Source of the DNA: Candidatus Poseidoniaceae archaeon
GTDB taxonomy: Archaea > Thermoplasmatota > Poseidoniia > Poseidoniales > Poseidoniaceae
Length of the DNA stretch: 19,419 nucleotides
Reading direction: 5' to 3'
Assembly (NCBI GenBank): GCA_022451765.1
Contig: JAKUNY010000016.1
Span: forward strand, 1-19,419
Shown here: one piece after another, positions 1 to 8,563 of the stretch
Layout of the letters: each line of letters begins with the position of its first letter
How positions within the stretch are numbered: the stretch's first letter is position 1
Program-made: the position numbers and the translations under genes
The notes under the pieces: model-generated
What the model saw: the letters and a program-made list of their open reading frames with translations, nothing else
Database searches by the model: none
What the model was told of the DNA's origin: nothing

Positions 1-3000
1 TGAGCTTTTCTCCGATGAGTGAACTATGGATTGAGGACGGTGAAGCGGCTGAAGTTGCCCGACATACCTACGAGTTTAGTGATGGAACAACCGAATACAT
101 CGCACTCTACCAAGGTGGAAACGCCGATGCTGGTGCAAAGATTGCACTTCCGAAAGGCGCAGAGGTAACCGATGTTCAAATGACATTATCTGGGGCCTCA
201 GCAACTGGGTGGTCATCAATTCCAACGACAACGAGAGAGCATTGGGTTGCTGGAGAATCAACCAACACTGATAATCAAAGCGCAGACTTAGCCCTTGCAA
301 TGGCGAACGCAAGCCTTGCGTTCAATGCCCATGGAATGGACGAAGAGGTGAACCCTTCGAGCGATGGATGGCTTGACAATGGAACGTATGCAATACGACA
401 ACCGCACACATCAAACTCGACGGATGCATTGTTTTCTCAACAATTGAAACTCACTCCAAACTCACTTAATGCTCAAGGACAAGGCTCAATTCTTCGCCAT
501 CATGATTGGCTTTACCTTTCAACGTGGTCATCCACAACATTCCACAACATAGTTCACCGATTGTATCCAAACAACGGGACTCGTGAAAGCATTATCACAC
601 TCGAACAAAATGGATGCACACTTCCTACCAAGCATTCATCCACCTATTATGGGCAGTGGGGTTTCCGTGACTGGGTCGTTACCGACGATGAACGTCTGTT
701 TGCAATCCTTTCCGGGTACAAATATTTCTACACCTCTTCTGCCAACACACTCTACCATCGAATTCTTGAATTCGACATTTCCGATGAGAACGAGTGGGTC
801 TGCATCAACTCCTTCCAACCACAAGGGAACGGGGATTACACAGGAATTACCTACGATCCTGTAGAGGACACAATTTGGGTGCTACACAATCAAAATCGCA
901 GAATTCAATCGTACACCCTTAGTTCAACCGGTGATTTCGAACGAGGCAGTGATTATTTTACGTTCCAAACCTCCTCTTCGTCTATTTGGCAATGCGGTGT
1001 AAGCAATCAACAAGCCCGCGGTTTGGAGATGAATCAAACGCATTTCTTCATGCGTTGCCAAGATGGAAGCTATTACAATGACCGTGACCAACTTGAGTCT
1101 TGGGGTCGGTCGGGAAGCGCTACAGCACTGATTCCAGAAAACTCTGTTCGAAGCATTTCTTCGTTGGGTTATGGGCTCTTTTTCGACGGTCGTCGATTTA
1201 TCACGGTTGATTCCGGATATTCAACATGGTCAAGTTCGCCTTCTTATCACGAATTTGGCACGAGTTGGCAATACAAAACGACGCCTGCTCCTGGAACCAC
1301 GACGTGGTTTGGTCCTGTGATTGAAACAGCAGATGACGTTCTTGCGATCAACATGGAAACTCTGTGGTCTGCATCGTCCATCGGTGACCGAGTCGATTAC
1401 TGGGTTTCTGCCGACAACGGCACACATTGGGTTGCCGTGGAATCAAACACAACCGTCCATTTCCAACACCCTGGGAGGGAATTGGTCTGGAAGGCAACCC
1501 TCATTGGTTCAACCGCAGTTTCTTGGTGGGTTGACCTCGAGTACGCAACCGAATACGAGTCAAGTGGAACTTGGATTTCACCTCCAAAATCGACGGGAAC
1601 CAAAGTCGGCAAAGTCCGACCGGTGTGGACTGCAACAACCGAACCCGCAACTAGCATTACTGTTCAGGTTTCAAACGATGATGGTCAAACATGGAAACCT
1701 GCAGAGAACCTCATGGAGGCTAGTTTTTCCACGGATGGTGCAGGGAACGTGCTTCGGTATGCCGTAACAATGACGTCCACGGATCGATTCAAAACACCGA
1801 TTATGGACAGCCTCGAATTGTTTTACGAGGAGGGATATCCTGACCGCCCACGAATCGACGTCGGTGCTGATGGAAGCTTTGACTGGGAAAGCATCCTGTT
1901 CCTGAATGAATCAGCGATTGACGTTAGCGACGATTCGGTTGTTGGCGTGGAAGTCGATTTCCAACCAACCTTGGTCGATGCTTTCAATGAATACATCCCA
2001 GACAACGGTGAAGGCATCGTTGAAGTGCCGCTTGCTGTTGAGGCACAAACGTCTGGACGCGTGAGGATAACCAACATCGACATCGCATACAAAATGAACA
2101 CACACGCCATCAGCGCTACGTTTGAGGGCGGTATGGCTGCACCCGATGGCATTGCACGAAATTTGATTGTGAAGGTTGCGCACGGTGATGAAGTCAACTA
2201 TGTTACAGAAGTCACAGCATCACTAAACAACTCTCGCGGCGAAAATCCTACGTTCAAGTGGCAACAAGGTGACTCCTGTAGCACACTAAGCGACGCAAGT
2301 GGGATTGTTGCCTTCGATACTGCAAATTGCACTTCAACAATTGATGCGAACGACGTTCGTACAATCCGCATCCCAATCACAGTGGATTGGAGTTGGGATG
2401 ACGAGGCTGCCACGGAGGCACTCCTTACTGTGAAGGATTCTCTAGGAACTGCGGTTGACAATTGGCAGACTGAAAACATGCGCCTTCGTGTCGAAAATGA
2501 CATTCAACTCGATGGGATGCAGGTATTCGATGAAACCGGTCGCCAACTCTTTGCACAAGATTGGGTTCGTGGCGGGCAAAACCTGTCGTTCCTAGGAAAG
2601 ATTCACTTCGAATCCTCGCAACTTTCCCCGCTCTCCGGAGAGTTTGAGCTTCGAGTTATTGGTCAAAACGTGACCTACGATGGTGATCCTATCGGGCAAC
2701 CGGTGATCCTCTCTCAGGAATCAAATCCAAACTTTGGTGCTTACAACATTACATTCACTTCGCCAATTGAATCATCACCTGGAGGAATGCTCTTTTCGGT
2801 CGAAGCCGTAAACCTACCAAACGGCTCGACATTCACCAATCCAGGATACAACACGATTCGCCTCGTCCTGGACGGAAATTCTCCGCTGGTACTTGGAGTC
2901 ACTCCATTTGATGGTCAAGAACGGCATGTTGGCCCACCTGCACCCGGAGGACAAGCCGTGGCTGTCAATATTCAGGACAGCGTTGACCCTCCTACCCAAA

Positions 3001-5321
3001 TTAGTCTTCATTATTGGGTTGGCTGCAAATCAACGGTTGCCATTGGGTGTCATGATTTCAATTTCGATGGATTCCCTCAAGAAGATGAATACGCTGAGAA
3101 AATCTTGTCATCGCCAGAAACAATCACTGGCGGACTAAACATCTTCAACGGACTCGTCGACGATTCCATGCTCGAACACGGGCAAGTCGTCTCGATGTAT
3201 GTTAGCGGTAAAGATGGGCAACAGAACCAAGTTGCCATGGGAGGAGGTCCTGTGTGTCCACCAACGCCGCAAGTGTGTGGCTATGCTCCCGGCCAAGTCA
3301 TGCCTGCTTGGGATGCTGATGTCTCAACATACCGTATACGCGAGGAATTCGAACCTGTTGTTGACCTCACCAATTCCAGCATCATCGGTCATGAAGATGA
3401 GCAGCCTCTTCATCCAGGTGTGATGTACACCGCTCAAGTTGTTCTTTTAGATCGAAACGGATGGGAGGATATCCAGTTCGTGCAATTTGCTCTCGGTGAA
3501 GATGTGAACGACGATGAAACGTCAATCTTCATCCAACTCGAAGAAGATGAAAACGGAATGCCGAAAGCAAAACTCGAATCTGGAGGCGAATACATTGCTG
3601 TTTCGAACCTTTATTCACAGGTATCGACTTTTGGCGATGATGAGAATCAACTGCTTATCCGCGCCCGCTTCCAACTGACGTGGTCTTTCCCAGAGACGTA
3701 CGATACCGATGGAACAGAACACTTCATTCCAATTCTCAAAGTGACAGACAAACCTTGCAATGAGGGAGAGACAACGCCTTGTTTCTCCAAGATCAGTGGT
3801 CTAGGATCAAACGCATGGAGTTTGGACAACGATTTCCGCTTCTACACTGAACCAGGTCACATCAAAGCGGTCGAACTACGAGACGGTACAAATCACTACA
3901 ACGATGATGCTGATGAAACACTCATCGGTAGTGGACAAGCGCTTCGTGTAACGGGACGCGTTCTGTTTAGTGAGGATGAAACACCAGCACCTCCGGGTTC
4001 GTTCGATGTTGTCTTTGGAGATTTTGACCACGTATGGAGAACCTCTCCGCGCGAAAACGGGGAATTCAGCCTCGACATTCTCGTCCCTGCTGTAAATTCG
4101 GGCCGGCTTGACTTGCGTTTGCAACTTGATGACCTACCTGGATTAGCACAGGATGAGACAAGTCCTTTACCCAGAGTCCGATTTGTCGTTGACAGTTCCA
4201 ATCCGACCATCCAAATGGTCATGTTGAATGAGGTCCTTCCAGGATCACCTATCTCGATAGGTGAGGCAAACTCATTGAATGTCATGCTCGAAACAATAGA
4301 TGATAATGGATTTGACATGGATAATCCCGCTGTTTTGCATTACAGAATCCGTGCTGGCGAAGCAGAAATTTCCCGTGGCGCTACAGCCTTGCCAGAAACG
4401 TTGCCGTTCGGAGCGCAGGGCTTTTGGACGGGTGAAATTGATTTAACCGACATGGGTGCAACAACCCTCCTTCCATCCTATGTCGTCGACATTTGGGTTT
4501 CTGGTTCGGATGAAACAGGAAACCCGTTTGAAACTGCAAACAACAACATCAACGAGCCATTTGCAACATGGCCTTTGTCCCTACTCGGTCCGAGTATTTC
4601 CTTCGATCAACCGGAAACAGAAATCAAGTGGAGTAATCCGAGTCCAATCCAAGGGGAAACCTCAGAACTTGAGATAAGTGTTCTCAACGCAGGAGGGAAG
4701 GGTGACCTTCGTTTCGTACTCCAACGCTTGGTTGAAGGAGGCAATTGGAATGAAGAATCCAATGCATCGAAGCCGATTGGGGCTGGAATGACGGCTGTCG
4801 TTTCAATTCCAGTGGTTGCGGAAGTTGAACCAGGACAATCGCAATCATACCGTGTGTTGGTTCTTGTCGATGGTGTTGAGATGGATCGATACAATGTTGA
4901 TCCACTCATCGTAAAGAAACAGACTGTCCGAGATGGAGACGCTCTTGCTCAACAAGCAAGCGATGGCCAATTTGCTATCTTCATGTATGTGGTTGCAGTA
5001 GCATCCCTCTCAGCATTCTTGTGGATGTTGGTGATGTACCGGAAAATGAAGTACGGCGAAGAAGAATCTGAAGTAGATCAAACCGAATCCGTTGCAGAAG
5101 AGATGGAAGCAAAGACGGTTCCTGAATTAAAGACCGAACCAAGCATGCAAATCCCAAGTCCTGTACCTGCCCCAGCGCCGCAACCTGTAGTAGCTCCACT
5201 TGCCCTACCTGATCCACGTGGCATAGCGCCTCTACCACCTACCGGCCTTCCTGAAGGTTGGACACAAGAGCAATGGAACCATTTCGGATGGAAATACATC
5301 GAAGGATTTTCCAAGAGATAA
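1..5321 (+). CDS. Giant single-pass cell-surface protein, 5'-partial
   Basis: The first ATG in view is at 15, but the frame is open to the window edge and no signal peptide follows that ATG, so the true start probably lies upstream. Residues below count from the ATG at 15. Residues about 160-400 have repeated strand-rich units (DWLYLST, ERLFAIL, DTIWVLH, RFITVDSG) that look like beta-propeller blades. Two related beta-sandwich units follow, each with a V-S-x-D-x-G-x-x-W signature (WVSADNGTHW, QVSNDDGQTW). A run of Ig-like or beta-rich modules continues to about residue 1640. An EF-hand-like loop, DFNFDGFPQEDE, starts at residue 1014. A membrane helix (about 1653-1675) is followed by a Lys/Arg stop-transfer, an acidic and Pro-rich cytosolic linker, and a C-terminal GLPEGWTQEQWNHFGW element. 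This fits an exported protein anchored at its C terminus. Ligand or enzymatic role is not recognisable; adhesion or polymer binding is only a guess. Confidence 0.85.
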   Translation, partial: SFSPMSELWIEDGEAAEVARHTYEFSDGTTEYIALYQGGNADAGAKIALPKGAEVTDVQMTLSGASATGWSSIPTTTREHWVAGESTNTDNQSADLALAMANASLAFNAHGMDEEVNPSSDGWLDNGTYAIRQPHTSNSTDALFSQQLKLTPNSLNAQGQGSILRHHDWLYLSTWSSTTFHNIVHRLYPNNGTRESIITLEQNGCTLPTKHSSTYYGQWGFRDWVVTDDERLFAILSGYKYFYTSSANTLYHRILEFDISDENEWVCINSFQPQGNGDYTGITYDPVEDTIWVLHNQNRRIQSYTLSSTGDFERGSDYFTFQTSSSSIWQCGVSNQQARGLEMNQTHFFMRCQDGSYYNDRDQLESWGRSGSATALIPENSVRSISSLGYGLFFDGRRFITVDSGYSTWSSSPSYHEFGTSWQYKTTPAPGTTTWFGPVIETADDVLAINMETLWSASSIGDRVDYWVSADNGTHWVAVESNTTVHFQHPGRELVWKATLIGSTAVSWWVDLEYATEYESSGTWISPPKSTGTKVGKVRPVWTATTEPATSITVQVSNDDGQTWKPAENLMEASFSTDGAGNVLRYAVTMTSTDRFKTPIMDSLELFYEEGYPDRPRIDVGADGSFDWESILFLNESAIDVSDDSVVGVEVDFQPTLVDAFNEYIPDNGEGIVEVPLAVEAQTSGRVRITNIDIAYKMNTHAISATFEGGMAAPDGIARNLIVKVAHGDEVNYVTEVTASLNNSRGENPTFKWQQGDSCSTLSDASGIVAFDTANCTSTIDANDVRTIRIPITVDWSWDDEAATEALLTVKDSLGTAVDNWQTENMRLRVENDIQLDGMQVFDETGRQLFAQDWVRGGQNLSFLGKIHFESSQLSPLSGEFELRVIGQNVTYDGDPIGQPVILSQESNPNFGAYNITFTSPIESSPGGMLFSVEAVNLPNGSTFTNPGYNTIRLVLDGNSPLVLGVTPFDGQERHVGPPAPGGQAVAVNIQDSVDPPTQISLHYWVGCKSTVAIGCHDFNFDGFPQEDEYAEKILSSPETITGGLNIFNGLVDDSMLEHGQVVSMYVSGKDGQQNQVAMGGGPVCPPTPQVCGYAPGQVMPAWDADVSTYRIREEFEPVVDLTNSSIIGHEDEQPLHPGVMYTAQVVLLDRNGWEDIQFVQFALGEDVNDDETSIFIQLEEDENGMPKAKLESGGEYIAVSNLYSQVSTFGDDENQLLIRARFQLTWSFPETYDTDGTEHFIPILKVTDKPCNEGETTPCFSKISGLGSNAWSLDNDFRFYTEPGHIKAVELRDGTNHYNDDADETLIGSGQALRVTGRVLFSEDETPAPPGSFDVVFGDFDHVWRTSPRENGEFSLDILVPAVNSGRLDLRLQLDDLPGLAQDETSPLPRVRFVVDSSNPTIQMVMLNEVLPGSPISIGEANSLNVMLETIDDNGFDMDNPAVLHYRIRAGEAEISRGATALPETLPFGAQGFWTGEIDLTDMGATTLLPSYVVDIWVSGSDETGNPFETANNNINEPFATWPLSLLGPSISFDQPETEIKWSNPSPIQGETSELEISVLNAGGKGDLRFVLQRLVEGGNWNEESNASKPIGAGMTAVVSIPVVAEVEPGQSQSYRVLVLVDGVEMDRYNVDPLIVKKQTVRDGDALAQQASDGQFAIFMYVVAVASLSAFLWMLVMYRKMKYGEEESEVDQTESVAEEMEAKTVPELKTEPSMQIPSPVPAPAPQPVVAPLALPDPRGIAPLPPTGLPEGWTQEQWNHFGWKYIEGFSKR

Positions 5322-5327
5322 GAGGAG
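5321..5327 (+). promoter_or_regulatory. Shine-Dalgarno site deciding a TTG start
   Basis: The purine run AGAGGAG overlaps the stop codon of the giant surface protein and lies 8 bases before the TTG at 5336. It supports that TTG over the upstream in-frame ATG at 5258, which would force a 64-base overlap between the two genes, and over the internal ATG at 5354. Confidence 0.5.
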
Positions 5328-5335
5328 TTGGCAAC

Positions 5336-5776
5336 TTGTCAGCAACAGATTCAATGGTAACGTTGCAGGAGCGAATGGTCAATTTGATTGGTCAATTGAC
5401 AATGCCTGTTTCAGAGGTTGCACTCGTATTACAACATCACATTCAGGGATTGCTGGGATCGCTCAGTGAATATGCATCGAAAACCGGTGTCGCAATCAGT
5501 GAACGTGTCTCACAACCGTGGCCTATTGAGCAGACAGCAGAGATCAATCAATCGCCGGTTGCCTTTGATGTAGAAAAAGTACTGAAGATTGTTGATCAAG
5601 ATCGAATGGATATTCTTTCGACGCTTATTCGCGTTACGCTTGTTGAGATGGAGATGGATTTGGTCGAAGCCATCCTCGCACTAAGAGCTTGGGAGCAACT
5701 CGTTCGACAGCAACTCGCAGAGGCCAAGGGTCCAGGACAATTGTTCTCACCACTTGAGTTGCCCGAAGCGTGGTAA
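5336..5776 (+). CDS. Small helical protein of unknown function
   Basis: This encodes about 146 residues from the TTG at 5336; an ATG at 5354 is the alternative. I do not recognise the family. The protein has no signal peptide or membrane segment. It is predicted largely helical: an N-terminal helix rich in Leu, Val and Ile, a Pro-containing middle (SQPWPIEQ), then a long amphipathic stretch with many Glu, Leu and Met residues ending near LAEAKGPG. This would suit a small cytosolic, oligomerising protein. It starts 14 bases after the giant surface gene with a good ribosome binding site, so the two are probably one transcript. A role linked to the cytosolic tail of that surface protein is possible but rests on position alone. 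Confidence 0.7.
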   Translation: MSATDSMVTLQERMVNLIGQLTMPVSEVALVLQHHIQGLLGSLSEYASKTGVAISERVSQPWPIEQTAEINQSPVAFDVEKVLKIVDQDRMDILSTLIRVTLVEMEMDLVEAILALRAWEQLVRQQLAEAKGPGQLFSPLELPEAW

Positions 5777-5815
5777 GGTCGTGAGATTTTAGTAGAATGA
5801 GGGAGTGGCGCGACC

Positions 5816-6604
5816 ATGGGAAACCGGCGTTTGATGGGTTTTCTCCTTTCATGCCTGATGTTGTCAATACCCATGGCTGGTTGTGCGTCTGAGATTGAAA
5901 ACATATTAGGCGAAAATTGGGGTGTACCGGGAGGTTTAGCCCTCGCTTGTCTACGAGATGATGCATACAGAGAATTGGTCATCGAAATCGATCACGCTCC
6001 CGATTACAATCCTGAATCGTCAACTGTCAGCTTGCTGAAAGAAAGGCTTGGTCAAGTTTGCGACAAACCGGATGGAATTCGTATCGTTATGAACGAAGTC
6101 CAATTCTCTGAGACTGCAACCTGGACTGCGAGTAAAGTGCGTGAAATAGGTCACGAGACCATGGATTCACCACCTCAGACCTCCGTTCTTCGGTGGCACG
6201 TGATAATGCCACAAGGAAAATACTCCGATGAAAGCGTCCTCGGTGTCGCTGGCGATGCCTCAACCATCGCTTTGTTCTCCGACTCGATCGATGATGCAAC
6301 CTCAATCTTCAATCCAAGAATAACAGCTGAAGACATCGAAAACAGCGTGATGGTTCATGAGTTTGGACACCTCCTCGGCCTGGTTAATCTTGTGTACACA
6401 TCGCCTGCAGACCACGAGGATTCTGAACATCCCGGACACTCAAACAATGAGGATTCAGTTATGTATTGGGCTGTCGAGACTGTGAGTATTAGTGCATGGT
6501 TCAGCGGTGATCTTCCGACAGAATTTGACCAAGATGATCTGAACGATATGGATGGAATGAAGAGCGGAGAATTAGCAACTTCGGACCAGTTATGGCGTCC
6601 TTAG
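5816..6604 (+). CDS. Metzincin-like zinc metalloprotease lipoprotein
   Basis: This is a 262-residue predicted extracytoplasmic lipoprotein. It begins with a basic N terminus, a hydrophobic core and a lipobox ending PMAGC, so Cys23 would be the lipidated residue. The zinc-protease signature HEFGHLLGLVN occupies residues 181-191: His181 and His185 would bind zinc and Glu182 would be the general base. The usual third metzincin ligand position holds Asn191. A His/Asp-rich stretch (DHEDSEHPGH, about 199-208) precedes a Met-turn-like SVMYW (Met216), and one of those His or Asp residues may supply the missing ligand. The HExxHxxGLVN plus VMYW combination resembles a group of poorly characterised prokaryotic membrane metalloproteases. 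Substrate is unknown. The stop codon interlocks with that of the opposite-strand gene. Confidence 0.78.
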   Translation: MGNRRLMGFLLSCLMLSIPMAGCASEIENILGENWGVPGGLALACLRDDAYRELVIEIDHAPDYNPESSTVSLLKERLGQVCDKPDGIRIVMNEVQFSETATWTASKVREIGHETMDSPPQTSVLRWHVIMPQGKYSDESVLGVAGDASTIALFSDSIDDATSIFNPRITAEDIENSVMVHEFGHLLGLVNLVYTSPADHEDSEHPGHSNNEDSVMYWAVETVSISAWFSGDLPTEFDQDDLNDMDGMKSGELATSDQLWRP

Positions 6605-6927
6605 TTCGTTTTTGAATTGGAGACAATGATCGTAGCGTCTCTCCACGCATCGTAAATTGACCAGAGCCAAAGGGGAATGTAGAGCACAATCGTCAATGCA
6701 AGCGGGATTTGCAAGAGTGTCCAATCGAAAGCCCGACGATGCTTTCTGTTGAAGTGTTGACCGAGAAATAACCCTGGTATGGCTGCTAAGAGTGCTGCCA
6801 AAATGGGTCGTAGCGCACCCCACATCCCAACTCCGAGAAAAATTTCTCTCCAAATCTCAGTCACGAGATTCAACGGTTTCAATTCTGACTGACCGCTGGG
6901 AGTCATGCGCCTCATGCAACTTTCCAT
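6601..6927 (-). CDS. Small two-helix membrane protein
   Basis: This encodes about 108 residues from the ATG at 6927. In-frame ATGs at 6915 and 6906 and a TTG at 6942 are also possible, and none has a decisive ribosome binding site. A polar N-terminal segment precedes two hydrophobic helices at about 41-59 (carrying an IPGLFLGQHFNR turn) and 71-91 (ending WSIYDAWRDA). The Pro-Gly, Gly-Gln, Asn-Arg turn between helices followed by a Tyr-Asp-x-Trp exit resembles small TM2-type membrane proteins, but I cannot assign a family firmly. It shares a 4-base overlap (TTAG) with the stop of the convergent metalloprotease gene and is divergent from the Pcp-Nudix gene, leaving 67 bases for both promoters. 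Confidence 0.72.
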   Translation of the reverse strand: MESCMRRMTPSGQSELKPLNLVTEIWREIFLGVGMWGALRPILAALLAAIPGLFLGQHFNRKHRRAFDWTLLQIPLALTIVLYIPLWLWSIYDAWRDATIIVSNSKTN

Positions 6928-6994
6928 GTGTTGGTTTGTCAATCTGTTGCCAATTTGTAAGCAAAATCAAGAACATTCACCTCTAGCATGCACC

Positions 6995-7978
6995 ATGCCA
7001 CGGGTTCTTTTAACTGGGTTCGGCCCCTTTGGAACTCACCAACAAAATCCGACAGAAACAATTGTCAAATCCTTTCCAAGTCTACTCCCAATCAAAAATC
7101 CATTCGGTAGAGGAGCGAGTGAGGTTTCGATAGAGAAACACGTCTTATCCGTTGACAAACGAGGGGCACATTGGACTGCGGATGAACTGGAACATCGGGA
7201 GTGGGATGCTATTCTGCACCTGGGTCTGTGCGGTGAATGCACTGTTCCTCGGATTGAACTTCGCGCTCAAGATCGGCTCAATATGAAGATACCTGACAAT
7301 TCTGGACGCCAAGCGTATGATATCGAATTAAGTGGACTTGGTGATTTGGATACTCCAGTACCCGTAAAAAAATGGGATGTCGAGAATTGGGATGAGGAAA
7401 TCGAATTATCTCTTGATGCGGGTGAGTACATTTGCAATGAGACCTATTTTCGAACACATGAGGCCTTGAACAAGCATAAGTTTGCGATTCCTTGTCTCTT
7501 TCTTCACCTACCCTCCAGCGATAAGGTGTCGATTCACGATGCAACAAAACTTGTTCGGAAGATGCTTGCGCACATGTTGTACAAACCCTCAATGCAAGTT
7601 GCTGCGGGAATGTTTCTGTCAGAAAACGGCTTTCTGGCAATGAGGCGAGGCGAAGATGAACCCAAATCCGGAAAATGGGAATTTCCTGGAGGGAAAATTG
7701 AGGCAGATGAAACCCCTGAGGCAGCCCTTCTGCGAGAACTGTGCGAGGAGTTGAAGATTGAAGCAAGAATCATCAAAAAATTAGGTGTATGGCAACATAC
7801 CTACCCTTTTCTTCATGTTGAGATACACGGGTTCCTTGTCGAATCATCCCAATTTGAAGACATGCAACTCACAGTCCACAGTGAAATGAAGTGGATCTCT
7901 TCCCAAGAAGACCTTGATCTCGATTGGCTTGAAGCGGACATACCAATCGTTAAGCATCTCCTAAAGATAAATTACTGA
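6995..7978 (+). CDS. Pyroglutamyl peptidase I - Nudix hydrolase fusion
   Basis: This 327-residue protein joins two enzymes. Residues 1 to about 195 match pyrrolidone-carboxylate peptidase (peptidase family C15, Pcp), which removes N-terminal pyroglutamate from peptides. It has the start LLTGFGPFG, a MKIPDNSG segment, and a complete candidate triad of Glu88, Cys147 (in EYICNETY) and His171 (in LFLHLP), with spacings close to those of known Pcp enzymes. Residues about 200-327 are a MutT-like Nudix domain: KWEFPGGKIE leads into the Nudix box at 233-255 (G-x5-E-x7-RELCEEL), where the usual last Gly is Lys. MutT-type enzymes hydrolyse (oxidised) nucleoside triphosphates; the substrate here is unknown. 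The start at 6995 is chosen because Pcp homology begins there; the frame is open further upstream to 6905. The end overlaps the opposite UPF0201 gene by 7 bases. I see no frameshift or sign that these are two separate genes. Confidence 0.88.
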   Translation: MPRVLLTGFGPFGTHQQNPTETIVKSFPSLLPIKNPFGRGASEVSIEKHVLSVDKRGAHWTADELEHREWDAILHLGLCGECTVPRIELRAQDRLNMKIPDNSGRQAYDIELSGLGDLDTPVPVKKWDVENWDEEIELSLDAGEYICNETYFRTHEALNKHKFAIPCLFLHLPSSDKVSIHDATKLVRKMLAHMLYKPSMQVAAGMFLSENGFLAMRRGEDEPKSGKWEFPGGKIEADETPEAALLRELCEELKIEARIIKKLGVWQHTYPFLHVEIHGFLVESSQFEDMQLTVHSEMKWISSQEDLDLDWLEADIPIVKHLLKINY

Positions 7979-8484
7979 TGCCAAGTCGTTGCATCACCTG
8001 CAGCATCCATTGCTGCCAAATCGTGCAGTTGTCTAGGAACATTTTGACGTCCTGAATGCCAAGTGCATGCTTCAATCCAATCGGATAAACCAACCCCCTC
8101 GAGATGGATATCAAAGCATCCTCCCAGGGGAACGTCATCAAACGTAAATGCTATTTTTCCCGCATACGCAGCAAGACGAGAAACCTGAAACACGGTCTTG
8201 CTTTCTTGCAATTGTTGCCCCATCGCATCCATTGCTGTATCCAGAATTGTTTGTTTCCTTAATTGCTCAAGAAATGTCTCAAATGAGAGGTGCTTGCAGA
8301 CGATTTCAACATCTCTCGTGCTGGGGAATGTTTCGTTCTCGAAATCCTCGACCACTGCGTCAGGAAACAATGAATGGATCGCTGCTGAAACATTCACAAC
8401 ATCATCACCGGGTCGAATCTGAGTACGCAAGGTAACCTCGATACCTTCGTTTCGTCCGTTGTATGACAACGGTTTCAGGTCCAT
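7972..8484 (-). CDS. UPF0201 (DUF54-like) archaeal protein
   Basis: This 170-residue protein matches the archaeal UPF0201 family. It has an N-terminal strand and helix with VSAAIHSLFPDA (consensus: paired residues, then xAIxxLFPD), a central LRKQTILDTAMDAM (consensus Q-x-ILD-x-A), then a VSRLAAYAGKIAF strand and a VPLGGCFDIHLEG strand (consensus PLG-x-I-x-V), and a DWIEACT motif near the end (consensus IDWLAP-x-T). The fold of this family resembles RNA-binding domains and an RNA-related role has been proposed, but no reaction is established. The last 25 or so residues, rich in Ala, Asp and His, extend past the conserved core. The gene starts at an ATG and is divergent from the glycosyltransferase gene. 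Confidence 0.82.
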   Translation of the reverse strand: MDLKPLSYNGRNEGIEVTLRTQIRPGDDVVNVSAAIHSLFPDAVVEDFENETFPSTRDVEIVCKHLSFETFLEQLRKQTILDTAMDAMGQQLQESKTVFQVSRLAAYAGKIAFTFDDVPLGGCFDIHLEGVGLSDWIEACTWHSGRQNVPRQLHDLAAMDAAGDATTWHQ

Positions 8485-8563
8485 GGAGTCAGCAAGAAGA
8501 AACCGCTTTTGAACCTACTTGTGAATGTGAAGTATCAAAACAGATTTGATTCAGTGCAAAACA

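Noticed and set aside
531..550. Perfect 10-base tandem repeat (TCCACAACAT twice)
   Set aside because: It is a single short repeat inside coding sequence without a frame break; it looks like chance or a minor slippage trace with no functional sign.
3896..4318. 140-codon minus-strand ORF inside the giant surface gene
   Set aside because: It overlaps strongly coding sequence on the plus strand and its translation has no recognisable fold or motif (Ser/Thr/Arg-rich shadow). The same holds for other antisense ORFs in this gene, such as 1823-2197 and 2198-2503.
5258..5335. Upstream ATG extension of the small helical gene
   Set aside because: It would overlap the giant surface gene by 64 bases, and its translation there only mirrors the conserved surface-protein tail in another frame; the TTG at 5336 has a good ribosome binding site.
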